Assembly: GCF_014648675.1 (NCBI RefSeq)
Contig: NZ_BMRO01000014.1
Span: 80,377 to 144,376 of the forward strand
Origin: Actinomadura livida
GTDB lineage: Bacteria > Actinomycetota > Actinomycetes > Streptosporangiales > Streptosporangiaceae
Length of the DNA stretch: 64,000 nucleotides
Reading direction: 5' to 3'
The position numbers and the translations under genes were made by a program. The notes under the pieces were generated by a model. It ran no database searches, was not told where the DNA came from, and was given only the letters and a program-made list of their open reading frames with translations. Below are positions 6,563 through 14,649 of this stretch, in pieces; positions within the stretch are counted from its first letter, which is position 1, and each line of letters starts with the position of its first letter.

Positions 6563-7987
6563 TCAGGCACCCGCCACCATCACCGGGACCGTCAGGGCTA
6601 TCAGGGCGGTCAGGATCCACAGGGCCGGGGCCGAGCCCAGGATCTGGTCGCGGCGGGCTGCGGCGCGGGCCGCCTCCAGGTCGTTGCGGGCCAGCCACCA
6701 CGGGTTCTCCCGATGCTCCAGCCACGCGAGGACGGCTCCCAGCGCACCCCCGTACGCGAGGTGGCCGATCAGGCTCGCGAAGTCCGCGGCGATCGTGGGG
6801 GCCGTCCACCAGAGCGGGACGCCCAGCGTCGCGGGCATCAGGGTCAGCCCGCCGAACACCCACCAGAAGAACCCGTACGAAAGCCCCCAGCCGACGCCGG
6901 AGACCATGTCGTAGCCGCGTCCGCGGAACAGCAGCGCGTACGACACGCCGATGCCCTGGGCGATGAGGAGATGGACGACCCATCCGGCCGCGTCGCCGTC
7001 CGCGCCGACGAGCTTCGCCACCGTGGGCAGCACGTCCACCGCGCCCCACACGAAACCGAACAGGACGCCGCCGACCAGCCCGGACAGCGCGCCGTACCCG
7101 ACGACGCGCAGGCCGCGCGTGCCGACCGCGCGGGTCCGGAGCCGCACATCGTCCACGAACAGCGCGCGGGCGAGGGAGCCCAGCCAGCCGCAGACGGCCG
7201 CGATCCCGGCGCCCGCCAGCAGGTACGGCGGCAGCGTGGTCGTCGCCTCCGCCACGGCGGCCTCCGACCAGTCGAGGCGGCCCTCGTCCAGCAGCGGCGC
7301 GAAGGTCAGACCCGCCACGATCCACCACAGGAAACCGTAGGCGGTGCCTCGGACGATCGCCGGGCCGGTGCCCTCCACGCGGCCGGTGAACACGAGCGGG
7401 TACCCGACCCCCATCGCGAGCGCGACGGCCGGGAGCCAGCCGAGCCGCTCACCGGCGGTGACGGCGAGGACGCCGCCGACGATCCCGGCGGCGAGCAGGC
7501 CGCGCAGCAGCGTCCGCGGCCGCAGGTGGTCCGCGGCGACGGACCGGCCGTCCCGCTGCAGCAGCGCGAACACCACCGCGGTCACCGCGCCGTAGTACAG
7601 ATGGCCGAACAGGCTGGGCAGGGCCCCCTGCGCCGCGTCCAGGCTCCACGTCATCGGCGTCCCGGACAGCAGCGGAAGCAGCGTCAGCGTCCCGAGGAAC
7701 CACCAGAACATCCCGTAGGCCAGGCCCCAGAACAGCAGCTCGCTCGACCGGATCCGCTGGTGCGCCGCGAGCAGCCCGAACACGGCGCCCACCCCGACCG
7801 AGATCAGCATGTTCAGCACGAAACCGATCCACGGCGCCCCCGACCCGGCGAGCACCGCCACGTCCGGGAGCGTGCCCAGCGACACCATCGCCGCGCCCCA
7901 CACCATGCCCCCGGCCGCGCCCGCGAACGCGCCCGCCGGTGCGCCGCGCCCGGAGAACACCGGCCCCCGGACCGCCTCCGCCGTCAT
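6563..7987 (-). CDS. Large integral membrane protein with three repeated modules, partner of NDH-2
   Basis: A 474-residue polytopic membrane protein. Three related units of about 110-135 residues are visible (about 15-145, 160-270, 290-425). Each has a Gly-rich helix, then a G-x-x-Y-G-x-x-W-W core (AYGMFWWFLGTLTLLP, AYGFLWWIVAGLTFAP, SYGFFWWVFGGLTLMP), then a W-containing loop and a GHL-x-YG-like helix (FGHLYYGA, IGHLAYGG). A final hydrophobic helix ends the protein. The ATG overlaps the stop of the NDH-2 gene by 4 nt, so the two are coupled. The NDH-2 N-terminal membrane region is a fourth copy of the same module. No named family is recognised. I infer a membrane partner of the dehydrogenase; the mechanism is unknown. 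Confidence 0.75.
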   Translation of the reverse strand: MTAEAVRGPVFSGRGAPAGAFAGAAGGMVWGAAMVSLGTLPDVAVLAGSGAPWIGFVLNMLISVGVGAVFGLLAAHQRIRSSELLFWGLAYGMFWWFLGTLTLLPLLSGTPMTWSLDAAQGALPSLFGHLYYGAVTAVVFALLQRDGRSVAADHLRPRTLLRGLLAAGIVGGVLAVTAGERLGWLPAVALAMGVGYPLVFTGRVEGTGPAIVRGTAYGFLWWIVAGLTFAPLLDEGRLDWSEAAVAEATTTLPPYLLAGAGIAAVCGWLGSLARALFVDDVRLRTRAVGTRGLRVVGYGALSGLVGGVLFGFVWGAVDVLPTVAKLVGADGDAAGWVVHLLIAQGIGVSYALLFRGRGYDMVSGVGWGLSYGFFWWVFGGLTLMPATLGVPLWWTAPTIAADFASLIGHLAYGGALGAVLAWLEHRENPWWLARNDLEAARAAARRDQILGSAPALWILTALIALTVPVMVAGA

Positions 7988-9714
7988 CGCGCACCCCTTC
8001 CGGGCAGCGCCGCCGGCGCGTCGGCGGGCGGGCCGGTGACGACGATGTCGCGCGGGAACGCCGCGTCCAGGACCCAGTCGAGCAGGACGCGGACCCGCCG
8101 CTCCACCCCCGGCAGCTTCGCGAGATAGATCCCGCGCCACAGCAGCCAGGCGCTCAGCCCGGAGAAGGGACGGCCGCGGATCTCCCCGGCGGCGGTGCGG
8201 TGGCCCAGCGCGACGAACGTCCCGAGGGTCGTGAACCGGAACGGGCGGGGCCGCTGCCCCCGCAGCACGGCGGCGATGTTGTCGGCGACCGCCTTGCCCT
8301 CGCGCATCGCGTGCTGCGCGGTCGGCGGGTAGAGCGCGCCGTCCTCCGCGGGGATCTGCGCGCAGTCGCCGATCGCCCAGACGCGGTCCATCTCGAACGC
8401 GCGGAGCGTCCGGTCGACGAGGACCGCGTCGCGGCGGCCGGTCTCGCCGGGCAGGGTCCGCAGCATCGGGTTCGGCTGGTTGCCGGCCGTCCACACGAAG
8501 GTCGCCGTCTCGATCACCTCGCCGGTGTCGAGGTGCACGCTCCGGCCGGTCGCGCCCGTCGCGCGGACGCCCAGCCGGAACTCGATGCCGCGGGACCGCA
8601 GCTTCTCCAGCGCGTACGCGCCCAGCCGCTCCGACAATTCAGGCAGGATCCGCTGATCCGAGTGGACGAGGACGAAACGCGGCTCGTCCGGGTCGATCGC
8701 GGGATAGAAGTGCAGCACGTCATGGGTGAGGTCGTACAGCTCGGCGACCGACTCCGTCCCGGCGAACCCGCCGCCCGCGACGACGAACGTCAGCAGCCGC
8801 CTCCGCTCCGCCGGATCGGCCTCCTGGTCGGCGCGCTCCAGCAGCCCCAGCACCCGTTCCCGCAGCCGCACCGCGTCCCCGAGCGACTTCAACGTCAGCG
8901 CGTTCTCCGCCACACCCGGCAGGTCCGGAAAGAACGGAACGGACCCGACCGCGAGCACCAGATGCTCGTACCCGACCTGCTCGCCCCCCGCCTCCAGGAC
9001 GACCCGCCGCCGCGCGACGTCCACACCCGCGACCCGCCCGTGCCGGAACCTCGTGTGGGACGCCGCGGCCCGCACAGGCGAGCTGATGTGCTGCGCCTCC
9101 AGCCCACCCGACGCGACCTCCGCGAGCATCGGCGTGAACAGCAGGTAGTTCGAGTCACTGATCAGCGTCACGTCGACGCGATGGCCCCGCAGGTTCAGCC
9201 GCTCGAACCGGCGCGCGGCGCTGACCCCGCCGAACCCGCCCCCGACGATCACGACCCGCGGCGCCGGCGCCTTCGGCTTGTCCGGACGCTCGCGATACCC
9301 CCGCATGGCGAGGTGGAACAGCATCCCCGCAAGCGTCCCCTGGAGCAGCGAACCGACCAGTTCCGGGTACAGCGCCGTGGCCGCGTCCACCGTCCAGGTC
9401 GGCGTGCCGCCCCGGGTCCACGGTTCCAGGCTCAGCCACCACACCGTCCAGCCGAGCACCCCGAGCAGCAGCCCGCCCGCGGCCGACACCGCCGGACCGG
9501 ACGGCCGCCGCCCGACGAACGCGCCGAGCAACTGCCCGATGACCGCCGCGTACAGGGCGAACACCGCCCACCCGAACGTGCCGTGGGACGCCAGGAGGCC
9601 CTGCCCGCCCATCAGCCCCCCGACCGCGAGCCCCGACACCAGCCCGCAGCCCATGCCGATGAGCACCCTGACGCCGCCCCCCGGCGCCGTTGGCCCCTGC
9701 TCCCGAAGCCGCAT
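7984..9714 (-). CDS. Type II NADH dehydrogenase-like FAD oxidoreductase with N-terminal membrane domain
   Basis: A 576-residue protein. Residues about 15-140 are hydrophobic with three to four membrane segments (VGGLMGGQGLL, LGVLGWTVWWLSLEPW, ELVGSLLQGTLAGMLFHLAM). From about 150 a two-dinucleotide-binding-fold domain follows: FAD site VVIVGGGFGG (154-163), NADH site FVVAGGGFAGTESVAEL (about 310-326), and late flavin/quinone motifs AIGDCAQIPAED and TAQHAMREGKAVADNI. This is the NDH-2 family, which passes electrons from NADH to quinone without proton pumping. Ordinary NDH-2 is about 400-460 residues and monotopic, so the extra membrane module is unusual. First gene of a two-gene operon with the repeat-module membrane protein. 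Confidence 0.85.
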   Translation of the reverse strand: MRLREQGPTAPGGGVRVLIGMGCGLVSGLAVGGLMGGQGLLASHGTFGWAVFALYAAVIGQLLGAFVGRRPSGPAVSAAGGLLLGVLGWTVWWLSLEPWTRGGTPTWTVDAATALYPELVGSLLQGTLAGMLFHLAMRGYRERPDKPKAPAPRVVIVGGGFGGVSAARRFERLNLRGHRVDVTLISDSNYLLFTPMLAEVASGGLEAQHISSPVRAAASHTRFRHGRVAGVDVARRRVVLEAGGEQVGYEHLVLAVGSVPFFPDLPGVAENALTLKSLGDAVRLRERVLGLLERADQEADPAERRRLLTFVVAGGGFAGTESVAELYDLTHDVLHFYPAIDPDEPRFVLVHSDQRILPELSERLGAYALEKLRSRGIEFRLGVRATGATGRSVHLDTGEVIETATFVWTAGNQPNPMLRTLPGETGRRDAVLVDRTLRAFEMDRVWAIGDCAQIPAEDGALYPPTAQHAMREGKAVADNIAAVLRGQRPRPFRFTTLGTFVALGHRTAAGEIRGRPFSGLSAWLLWRGIYLAKLPGVERRVRVLLDWVLDAAFPRDIVVTGPPADAPAALPGRGAR

Positions 9715-9904
9715 GTCACCTCACCGTCCCCCGCGGCCGTGGGGCGGGGCCGCCCGCTCGCCGCCCCGTCCCGACTCGCCCCGGGACCGCGCCGGCCGTC
9801 GCCCCGCGAACCGGCCGAGGCTCGGTCCCCGAGGCCCTCGACCCTCGTACGGGCAAACTCGACCGCGCGGTTCAGCCGCCCGCCGTCCCTCAGGAAACGG
9901 TCAT

Positions 9905-9940
9905 GGTGCGCGCCGCGGCGGTCTCGTCACGGCGCGCACC
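9905..9940 (-). terminator. Terminator hairpin downstream of the ECF sigma / CU044_5270 operon
   Basis: Eleven-base perfect stem GGTGCGCGCCG (9905-9915) with CGGCGCGCACC (9930-9940), 16 bases after the stop of the gene at 9957 as read on the minus strand. No long U-tract, as is common in high-GC actinobacteria. Confidence 0.6.
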
Positions 9941-9956
9941 TCACGGGTGGTGACGG

Positions 9957-11006
9957 TCAGGGCCGTTGGCCGGGCTTGTCGACGACACCGATGGCGACGC
10001 GCACCATGAGACGCTGCAGCGTCCCCGCCTTCACCGTGTACGCGGGCTCGCCTTCGGACTCGAAGGTACGGCTCCTGATCGTGATCGCGCGCTCGCCGAG
10101 GTACGCGTAGGTCTCCGGGTCGAGGAGCACTTCCTCGTGCAGCCAGCCGTCCACCGTCAGGCCGAGGCCGATCGCCGGGCGCCCCGCGGCGTCGACTCTG
10201 CCCTCGACCGGCGTCACGCCGGGGATCAGCTTGATGGCCCGGAAGATCGCCGCCTCCGTCTCCGCGGAATGGACAGTGTCCCGTAGGAGCGTGACCAGCG
10301 TCTGGTAGGCCATGAAGTAGTGGCCCTTGCTCCCGCCGACCTTCTGCAGGAGCGCCTCGGGGTCACTCGGCAGGGGTCGGTACTTGGCCGCGACGGATGA
10401 CGACACCGTTTCGTGTCCCGGCTGCGGCTTGCCGTTCTTGAAGCCGGCGAACTGCTTGCCGTCGCCTCGCCGCCACAACTCCCAGGCTTCCGTCTTGTAC
10501 GGACCGCCCCTGACGAGCCCGGCAGGCTTCGCCGACGAGGTCAGCTTCATCTTCGTGTAGACCCATTGCCGGTGCCCGGGTGCGTCGAGCGACCGGGTCT
10601 CGGCGGCCTTGGCGGCCCGGTCGAGGACGTGTGCCGCCTTGGCGGCCGACCCCAGCGAGATGCTCTGCGGCGCCGGCCCCGGAGACTCCGGTGCCTTTTC
10701 ACCGACCGGCAGGTCGGCCCGCAGGACGACCCCGCCGACGGCGATCGCCGCCATCGCACCGACGACGGCGAGGCGCACGCCCAGGCCGGGCAGGTGGAAC
10801 CGGCGGGACGGCCGCTCCGGCCCTCCCGCGCGCCCGCCGTCCCCTGCCCGCGCTGCCGTATCGGCGTGGAATTCCTCGGGCGGCGCGAGCGTCATGATGT
10901 CCCCCGCAAGGTCGCGCGCTGCGGGCCGTCCGGCGAATCCGGCCAGGTTCTCGTCGTGAACGCGGGCCATCGACCGCACCAGGTCGTCGGTGGAGTGCGA
11001 CTTCAT
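9957..11006 (-). CDS. CU044_5270-family membrane-anchored protein, partner of ECF sigma factor
   Basis: A 349-residue protein with a cytoplasmic N-terminal stretch (MKSHSTDDLVRSMARVHDEN), a single membrane span near residues 78-98 (VRLAVVGAMAAIAVGGVVL) and an extracytoplasmic domain containing QWVYTKMKLTSS and GVTPVEGRVDAAGRPAIGLG, a pattern typical of CU044_5270 proteins. These are nearly always encoded right after an ECF sigma gene, as here with a 1-nt gap. By topology and position it may act as a membrane sensor or anti-sigma-like regulator, but no zinc-binding anti-sigma motif is visible, so that role is inference. Confidence 0.78.
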   Translation of the reverse strand: MKSHSTDDLVRSMARVHDENLAGFAGRPAARDLAGDIMTLAPPEEFHADTAARAGDGGRAGGPERPSRRFHLPGLGVRLAVVGAMAAIAVGGVVLRADLPVGEKAPESPGPAPQSISLGSAAKAAHVLDRAAKAAETRSLDAPGHRQWVYTKMKLTSSAKPAGLVRGGPYKTEAWELWRRGDGKQFAGFKNGKPQPGHETVSSSVAAKYRPLPSDPEALLQKVGGSKGHYFMAYQTLVTLLRDTVHSAETEAAIFRAIKLIPGVTPVEGRVDAAGRPAIGLGLTVDGWLHEEVLLDPETYAYLGERAITIRSRTFESEGEPAYTVKAGTLQRLMVRVAIGVVDKPGQRP

Positions 11007-11007
11007 G

Positions 11008-11586
11008 TCAGGGAGCTCCGTTCGCTGATGGGACGTGTGGGCCCATGGCCATGGATTCGGACCGCGCCGAACGCAGCGCACGGGAGAAGCGCTTGCGCGC
11101 ACGGTGCAACCGGACGCGCGCGGCCCCGGCGGAGCAGCCGAGCACCGCGGCGACGGCGGCGTGGTCCAGCCCCTCCCAGGCGACCAGGCCGAGCAGTTCG
11201 CGATCGTCGTCGGACAGGTCGCGGAACGCCTCCGCGATGGCCGACGCCTCGACGGGGTCCGCGGCGACCGCGGCGATCTCGTCGCGAAGGTCGTGGCGCA
11301 GGCTCGTCGTGCGTCGCCGGCGCTGCGCCTCACCACGCCAGTGATTTGCCAGCACCCTGCGCGCGACGCCGTACAGCCACAGCCGCGCCGTGTCGCCGGG
11401 CGGTATGTCGTCGAGCCGCCTCCACGCGATCGTGAACGTCTCGGCCACCACGTCGGCGGCGTCATCCGGGGACGGGCAGCGGCGCAACACGTAACCGAGG
11501 ATGGGCTCGTACGTCGCGGCGTACAGTGCCTCGAACCGTGCCTCGCGGCGGTCACCCATCGCTGCCCCGATGGTGGGATCTCTCAT
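11008..11586 (-). CDS. ECF RNA polymerase sigma factor
   Basis: A 192-residue sigma-70 family protein with region 2 (FEALYAATYEPILGYVLRRC, then DAADVVAETFTIAWRRLDDI) and region 4 (FRDLSDDDRELLGLVAWEGL, then HAAVAAVLGCSAGAARVRLH). A long linker and no region 3 mark it as ECF type. A strong TTAAGGAGGG lies upstream of the ATG at 11584-11586, though spacing is long (about 12 bases); an internal ATG at 11559 is the alternative start. It is the first gene of a pair with the CU044_5270 membrane protein. The promoter it recognises is unknown. Confidence 0.88.
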   Translation of the reverse strand: MRDPTIGAAMGDRREARFEALYAATYEPILGYVLRRCPSPDDAADVVAETFTIAWRRLDDIPPGDTARLWLYGVARRVLANHWRGEAQRRRRTTSLRHDLRDEIAAVAADPVEASAIAEAFRDLSDDDRELLGLVAWEGLDHAAVAAVLGCSAGAARVRLHRARKRFSRALRSARSESMAMGPHVPSANGAP

Positions 11587-11684
11587 GGCGCACGTGGCCC
11601 TCCTTAACTGGGGAACACCACGTACGTGTCGAGAGGCCGGCCGGTGTTACACCGCCCGTGTGCCCGCGAACCCAGGCGCGCGCG

Positions 11685-14309
11685 TCACTGGGCCATGTCG
11701 ACAAAGCGGCTGTAGTGCCCCTGGAAGGCGACGGTGACGGTGGCGGTCGGGCCGTTCCTGTGCTTGGCCACGATCAGGTCGGCCTCCCCGGCACGCGGCG
11801 ACTCCTTCTCGTAGGCGTCCTCACGATGCAGCAGGATCACCATGTCCGCATCTTGTTCGATGGATCCCGATTCGCGTAGGTCGGACACCATGGGCTTTTT
11901 GTCTGTTCGCTGCTCGGGGCCTCGGTTGAGCTGCGACAGCGCGATGACGGGCACGCCCAGCTCCTTCGCGAGCAGCTTCAGCGAACGGGAGAACTCCGAC
12001 ACCTCGACCTGGCGGCTCTCGACGCGCTTGCCCGAGGTCATCAGCTGCAGGTAGTCGATGATCACCAGGCGCAGGTCGTGCTGCTGCTTGAGCCGCCGGC
12101 ACTTCGCGCGGATCTCCATCATCGACATGTTGGGGGAGTCGTCGATGAACAGCGGCGCCTCGGCGACCTCGCTCATCCGGCGCGCCAGCCGCGTCCAGTC
12201 CTCGTCCTGCATCGTGCCCGACCGCATCGCGTGCAGCGCCACCCGCGCCTCGGCCGACAGCAGCCGCATGGTGATCTCGTTGCGCCCCATCTCCAGGCTG
12301 AAGAACGCCGACGTCAACCCATGCTTGATCGAAGCCGCCCGCGCAAAGTCAAGCGCCAGGGTCGAGTTGTGCGTCGGGATGCACGACCGTCCCGCCAGGT
12401 ACATGTGGTCGGAGTTGTCGACCTGGACGCACCGGACCGGCACGCTCTCGATCGGCCGGACGTCCACGATGTACCGCACCCGCGCCTTCGGGTGGACGAT
12501 CTTGCGCTGCCGCGCCGCCTTGCGCGGCAGCCGGAACACCGTCTCGGTCGGCGTGAAGTCGATCCGGTAGAAGGTCGAGGTCTCCGCAGAACGCCCCTTG
12601 ACCGGCTTGGTCGTCATCGTCGCGCGGTAGCCGAGGCTGAGGATCAGCTCGCGCGCGTCCTCGGCCAACCGCTTGTAGGCGAACGCCAGCTGCACCTGGC
12701 CGATCTCCGAGACATACCCGTCTGTGTCGAGCAACCCGGCCAGCAAGGCCCGCCGCTGCTCCTCAGACGCCCGCAGGTACTCGGCCGGGATGTGCTTGTT
12801 GCGCCACAGGCCCGAGTCCTTGAGCTTCCTGGCGAGCCCGGGGAGACCGAACCTCCCCGGAGTCCCCCGTCGCGCGACCTTCTGTCCGGCCGCTTCGATG
12901 TGGGCGAGGATCTCCTCGTCAAAGCAGGTGATGCCCCCGTCCCCACTGTGTCCATCCCCCAGCCATGCGCCCAGGACGTATGGATCGATGGGCAGCTCCG
13001 CGGTAGGGAGTTGGAATGGCGCAGTCACTTCAACGGCGTGAATGGGGCGGCTGTCGCCATCGCAGCGGACGGTCGCTGCGATCTCCTCGGTGGTCTTGAT
13101 GGGGCGGTGCTGTGCGGTGGTCGCGGCGTTCTTGGGACGGACTGCACGATGCAGCAAACCCCGGTAGAGGCTGGTGGCCTCATAACGAACCTGGCGCGTC
13201 GAGGTGCTCCGGTCGGCCTCGCCGGCGTGGCCCAGTCGCCGGGTCACCGCGTGGAGCGCATACCGGAACTCGGCTCCGACCTCGTCCACGGCCTGGCGAT
13301 GCGAAATGAGCTGACGGGGTCGCTCATTGGCCTCCGCCGTCGCCCACCGAACACGGTTGATCGCTTCGTCGGGCCAGCAGTAGGCCGTTCGCGTCTCGCT
13401 TTGCTGACGGCGACTTGCACGTGTCGTTGTACGCCACTGGTGCTGGGCGTCGGCGACGATCACCTCGCCGTCCGAGAACTCGATCTCATAGCAGGGCCGG
13501 CCGTGCATCACGTCCGTCGCGGCGACGACGCGGGTCGGGCTGCCGTCTGCTCCGATCAGGTAATCACCAACGGACACTTCGCCCATGGTGGTCCAACCCG
13601 TCGGGGTCGGAAGGGGAGTATTCAGACATATCGCCTTGCCCATTGCCGGTCTTGCGGCGACTACTACCATTTGCCCGGGATGTAGGCCGTTGGTGAGGGC
13701 GTCGAGGTCGGCGAAGCCGGTGGGGCAGCCGACCATCTGGCCGCCGCGGCTGCCGATCGCCTCGATCTCGTCCAGCGCGCCCGGCATGATCTCGCTGAGG
13801 GGGACGTAGTCCTCGCCGGCGCGCTTCTCGGCGATGGCGAAGACCTCGGCCTGGGCGCGGTCGAGGACCTCGTCGGCGTCGGCGCCGTCGGCGGCGTAGC
13901 CCATCTGGACGATGCGGGTGCCGGTCTCGACCAGCCGGCGGAGGATCGCGCGCTCGTGGACGATGCGCGCGTAGTACCCGGCGTTCGCCGCGGTGGGCAC
14001 CAGGGAGATCAGGGTGTGCAGGTAGGGGGCGCCGCCGATGCGGCCGATCTCGCCGTTCTTGGTGAGCTCGCCGGCGACGGTGACCGCGTCGGCGGGATCG
14101 CCCCGGCCGTAGAGGTCGAGGATGGTGTCGAAGACGATCTGGTGCGCGGGACGGTAGAAGTCCGGCGTGCGCAGGATGTCGACGACCTCGGCGATGGCGT
14201 CCGGGGAGAGCAGCATGCCGCCGAGGACGCCCTGTTCAGCGGTGATGTCGTGCGGTGGCGTGCGCTCGAACTCGGGTTCGCTCGGTCCGCCGATTTCGGC
14301 AACGCTCAC
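11685..14309 (-). CDS. dnaB: Replicative DNA helicase DnaB, with intein
   Basis: An 874-residue precursor comprising a 451-residue helicase plus a 423-residue intein. DnaB features: the N-terminal domain (TAEQGVLGGMLLSPDAIAEV), the RecA-like core with the P-loop ARPAMGK (interrupted by the intein) then STLALDFARAA, Walker B region LVIIDYLQLM, and the conserved LSQLNRGPEQRTDKKPM and SDLRESGSIEQDADMV. The GTG at 14307-14309 is chosen because AAGGGGG lies just upstream and the product then begins VSVAEIGG. DnaB is the hexameric fork helicase. It lies beyond rplI in the usual actinobacterial order but separated from it by an amidase and a MATE transporter. Splicing is required for a working helicase. 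Confidence 0.95.
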   Translation of the reverse strand: MSVAEIGGPSEPEFERTPPHDITAEQGVLGGMLLSPDAIAEVVDILRTPDFYRPAHQIVFDTILDLYGRGDPADAVTVAGELTKNGEIGRIGGAPYLHTLISLVPTAANAGYYARIVHERAILRRLVETGTRIVQMGYAADGADADEVLDRAQAEVFAIAEKRAGEDYVPLSEIMPGALDEIEAIGSRGGQMVGCPTGFADLDALTNGLHPGQMVVVAARPAMGKAICLNTPLPTPTGWTTMGEVSVGDYLIGADGSPTRVVAATDVMHGRPCYEIEFSDGEVIVADAQHQWRTTTRASRRQQSETRTAYCWPDEAINRVRWATAEANERPRQLISHRQAVDEVGAEFRYALHAVTRRLGHAGEADRSTSTRQVRYEATSLYRGLLHRAVRPKNAATTAQHRPIKTTEEIAATVRCDGDSRPIHAVEVTAPFQLPTAELPIDPYVLGAWLGDGHSGDGGITCFDEEILAHIEAAGQKVARRGTPGRFGLPGLARKLKDSGLWRNKHIPAEYLRASEEQRRALLAGLLDTDGYVSEIGQVQLAFAYKRLAEDARELILSLGYRATMTTKPVKGRSAETSTFYRIDFTPTETVFRLPRKAARQRKIVHPKARVRYIVDVRPIESVPVRCVQVDNSDHMYLAGRSCIPTHNSTLALDFARAASIKHGLTSAFFSLEMGRNEITMRLLSAEARVALHAMRSGTMQDEDWTRLARRMSEVAEAPLFIDDSPNMSMMEIRAKCRRLKQQHDLRLVIIDYLQLMTSGKRVESRQVEVSEFSRSLKLLAKELGVPVIALSQLNRGPEQRTDKKPMVSDLRESGSIEQDADMVILLHREDAYEKESPRAGEADLIVAKHRNGPTATVTVAFQGHYSRFVDMAQ
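12366..13634 (-). other. Intein with LAGLIDADG homing endonuclease inside the DnaB P-loop
   Basis: Residues 226-648 of the precursor. It begins A-I-C-L-N-T-P-L-P-T-P-T-G-W right after AMGK and ends CIPTHN, with Ser as the first downstream extein residue. This restores GK-ST in the Walker A loop. Block A (TPLPTPTGWTTMGEVSVGDY), block B (VIVADAQHQW), blocks F/G (VRCVQVDNSDHMYLAG, then PTHN) and two dodecapeptide endonuclease motifs (LGAWLGDGHS and LAGLLDTDGYV) are visible. Position 1 is Ala, not Cys or Ser. The same insertion point with Ala1 is known from mycobacterial DnaB inteins. Ala1 implies a splicing route without the usual first acyl shift. Confidence 0.92.
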
Positions 14310-14432
14310 CGTCGCACCCCCTTCATCTCGGTCGCCGGCGGCCCCGTCCGCCCCGTCGGCGACCGTCCGTCCCAGGTCTATCCGAAGCGTCCGACATTCT
14401 CGCGAGCCCACGCGGCGGCGGGCAAAGCGTCC

Positions 14433-14509
14433 TGTGGACAAGGTTGTGGAATGCCTGTGCAGACACGCCGCGCAGGTTGTGCACGACCTGTGGAAAACCT
14501 TGTGGATTC
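14433..14509. other. Cluster of DnaA-box-like sequences upstream of dnaB
   Basis: TGTGGACAA at 14433-14441 is the exact reverse complement of the actinobacterial DnaA box TTGTCCACA. Three further TGTGGA cores follow on the same strand at 14445, 14489 (TGTGGAAAA) and 14501 (TGTGGATTC). All lie within the 340-bp region between the dnaB start and the MATE gene start; the remainder of that gap shows no other clear feature. Only the first is a perfect box. Confidence 0.5.
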
Positions 14510-14649
14510 ATTGCGGGCACATCGCGCAGCAGGTCGCTGAGCTGCGAAAACTTCATCCACCGGGTGTGCGGAAAAGAAAGTCGGCCGGTCGGCCCGATGT
14601 AAGGTGCCAAGTGGTTTAGGAAGATTACCGGGCTGCTACCCTCGGCGCG

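Noticed and set aside
7988..8494. N-terminal extension of the repeat-module membrane protein
   Set aside because: The extension is Arg/Pro/Ala-rich shadow of the overlapping NDH-2 gene and carries no hydrophobic pattern.
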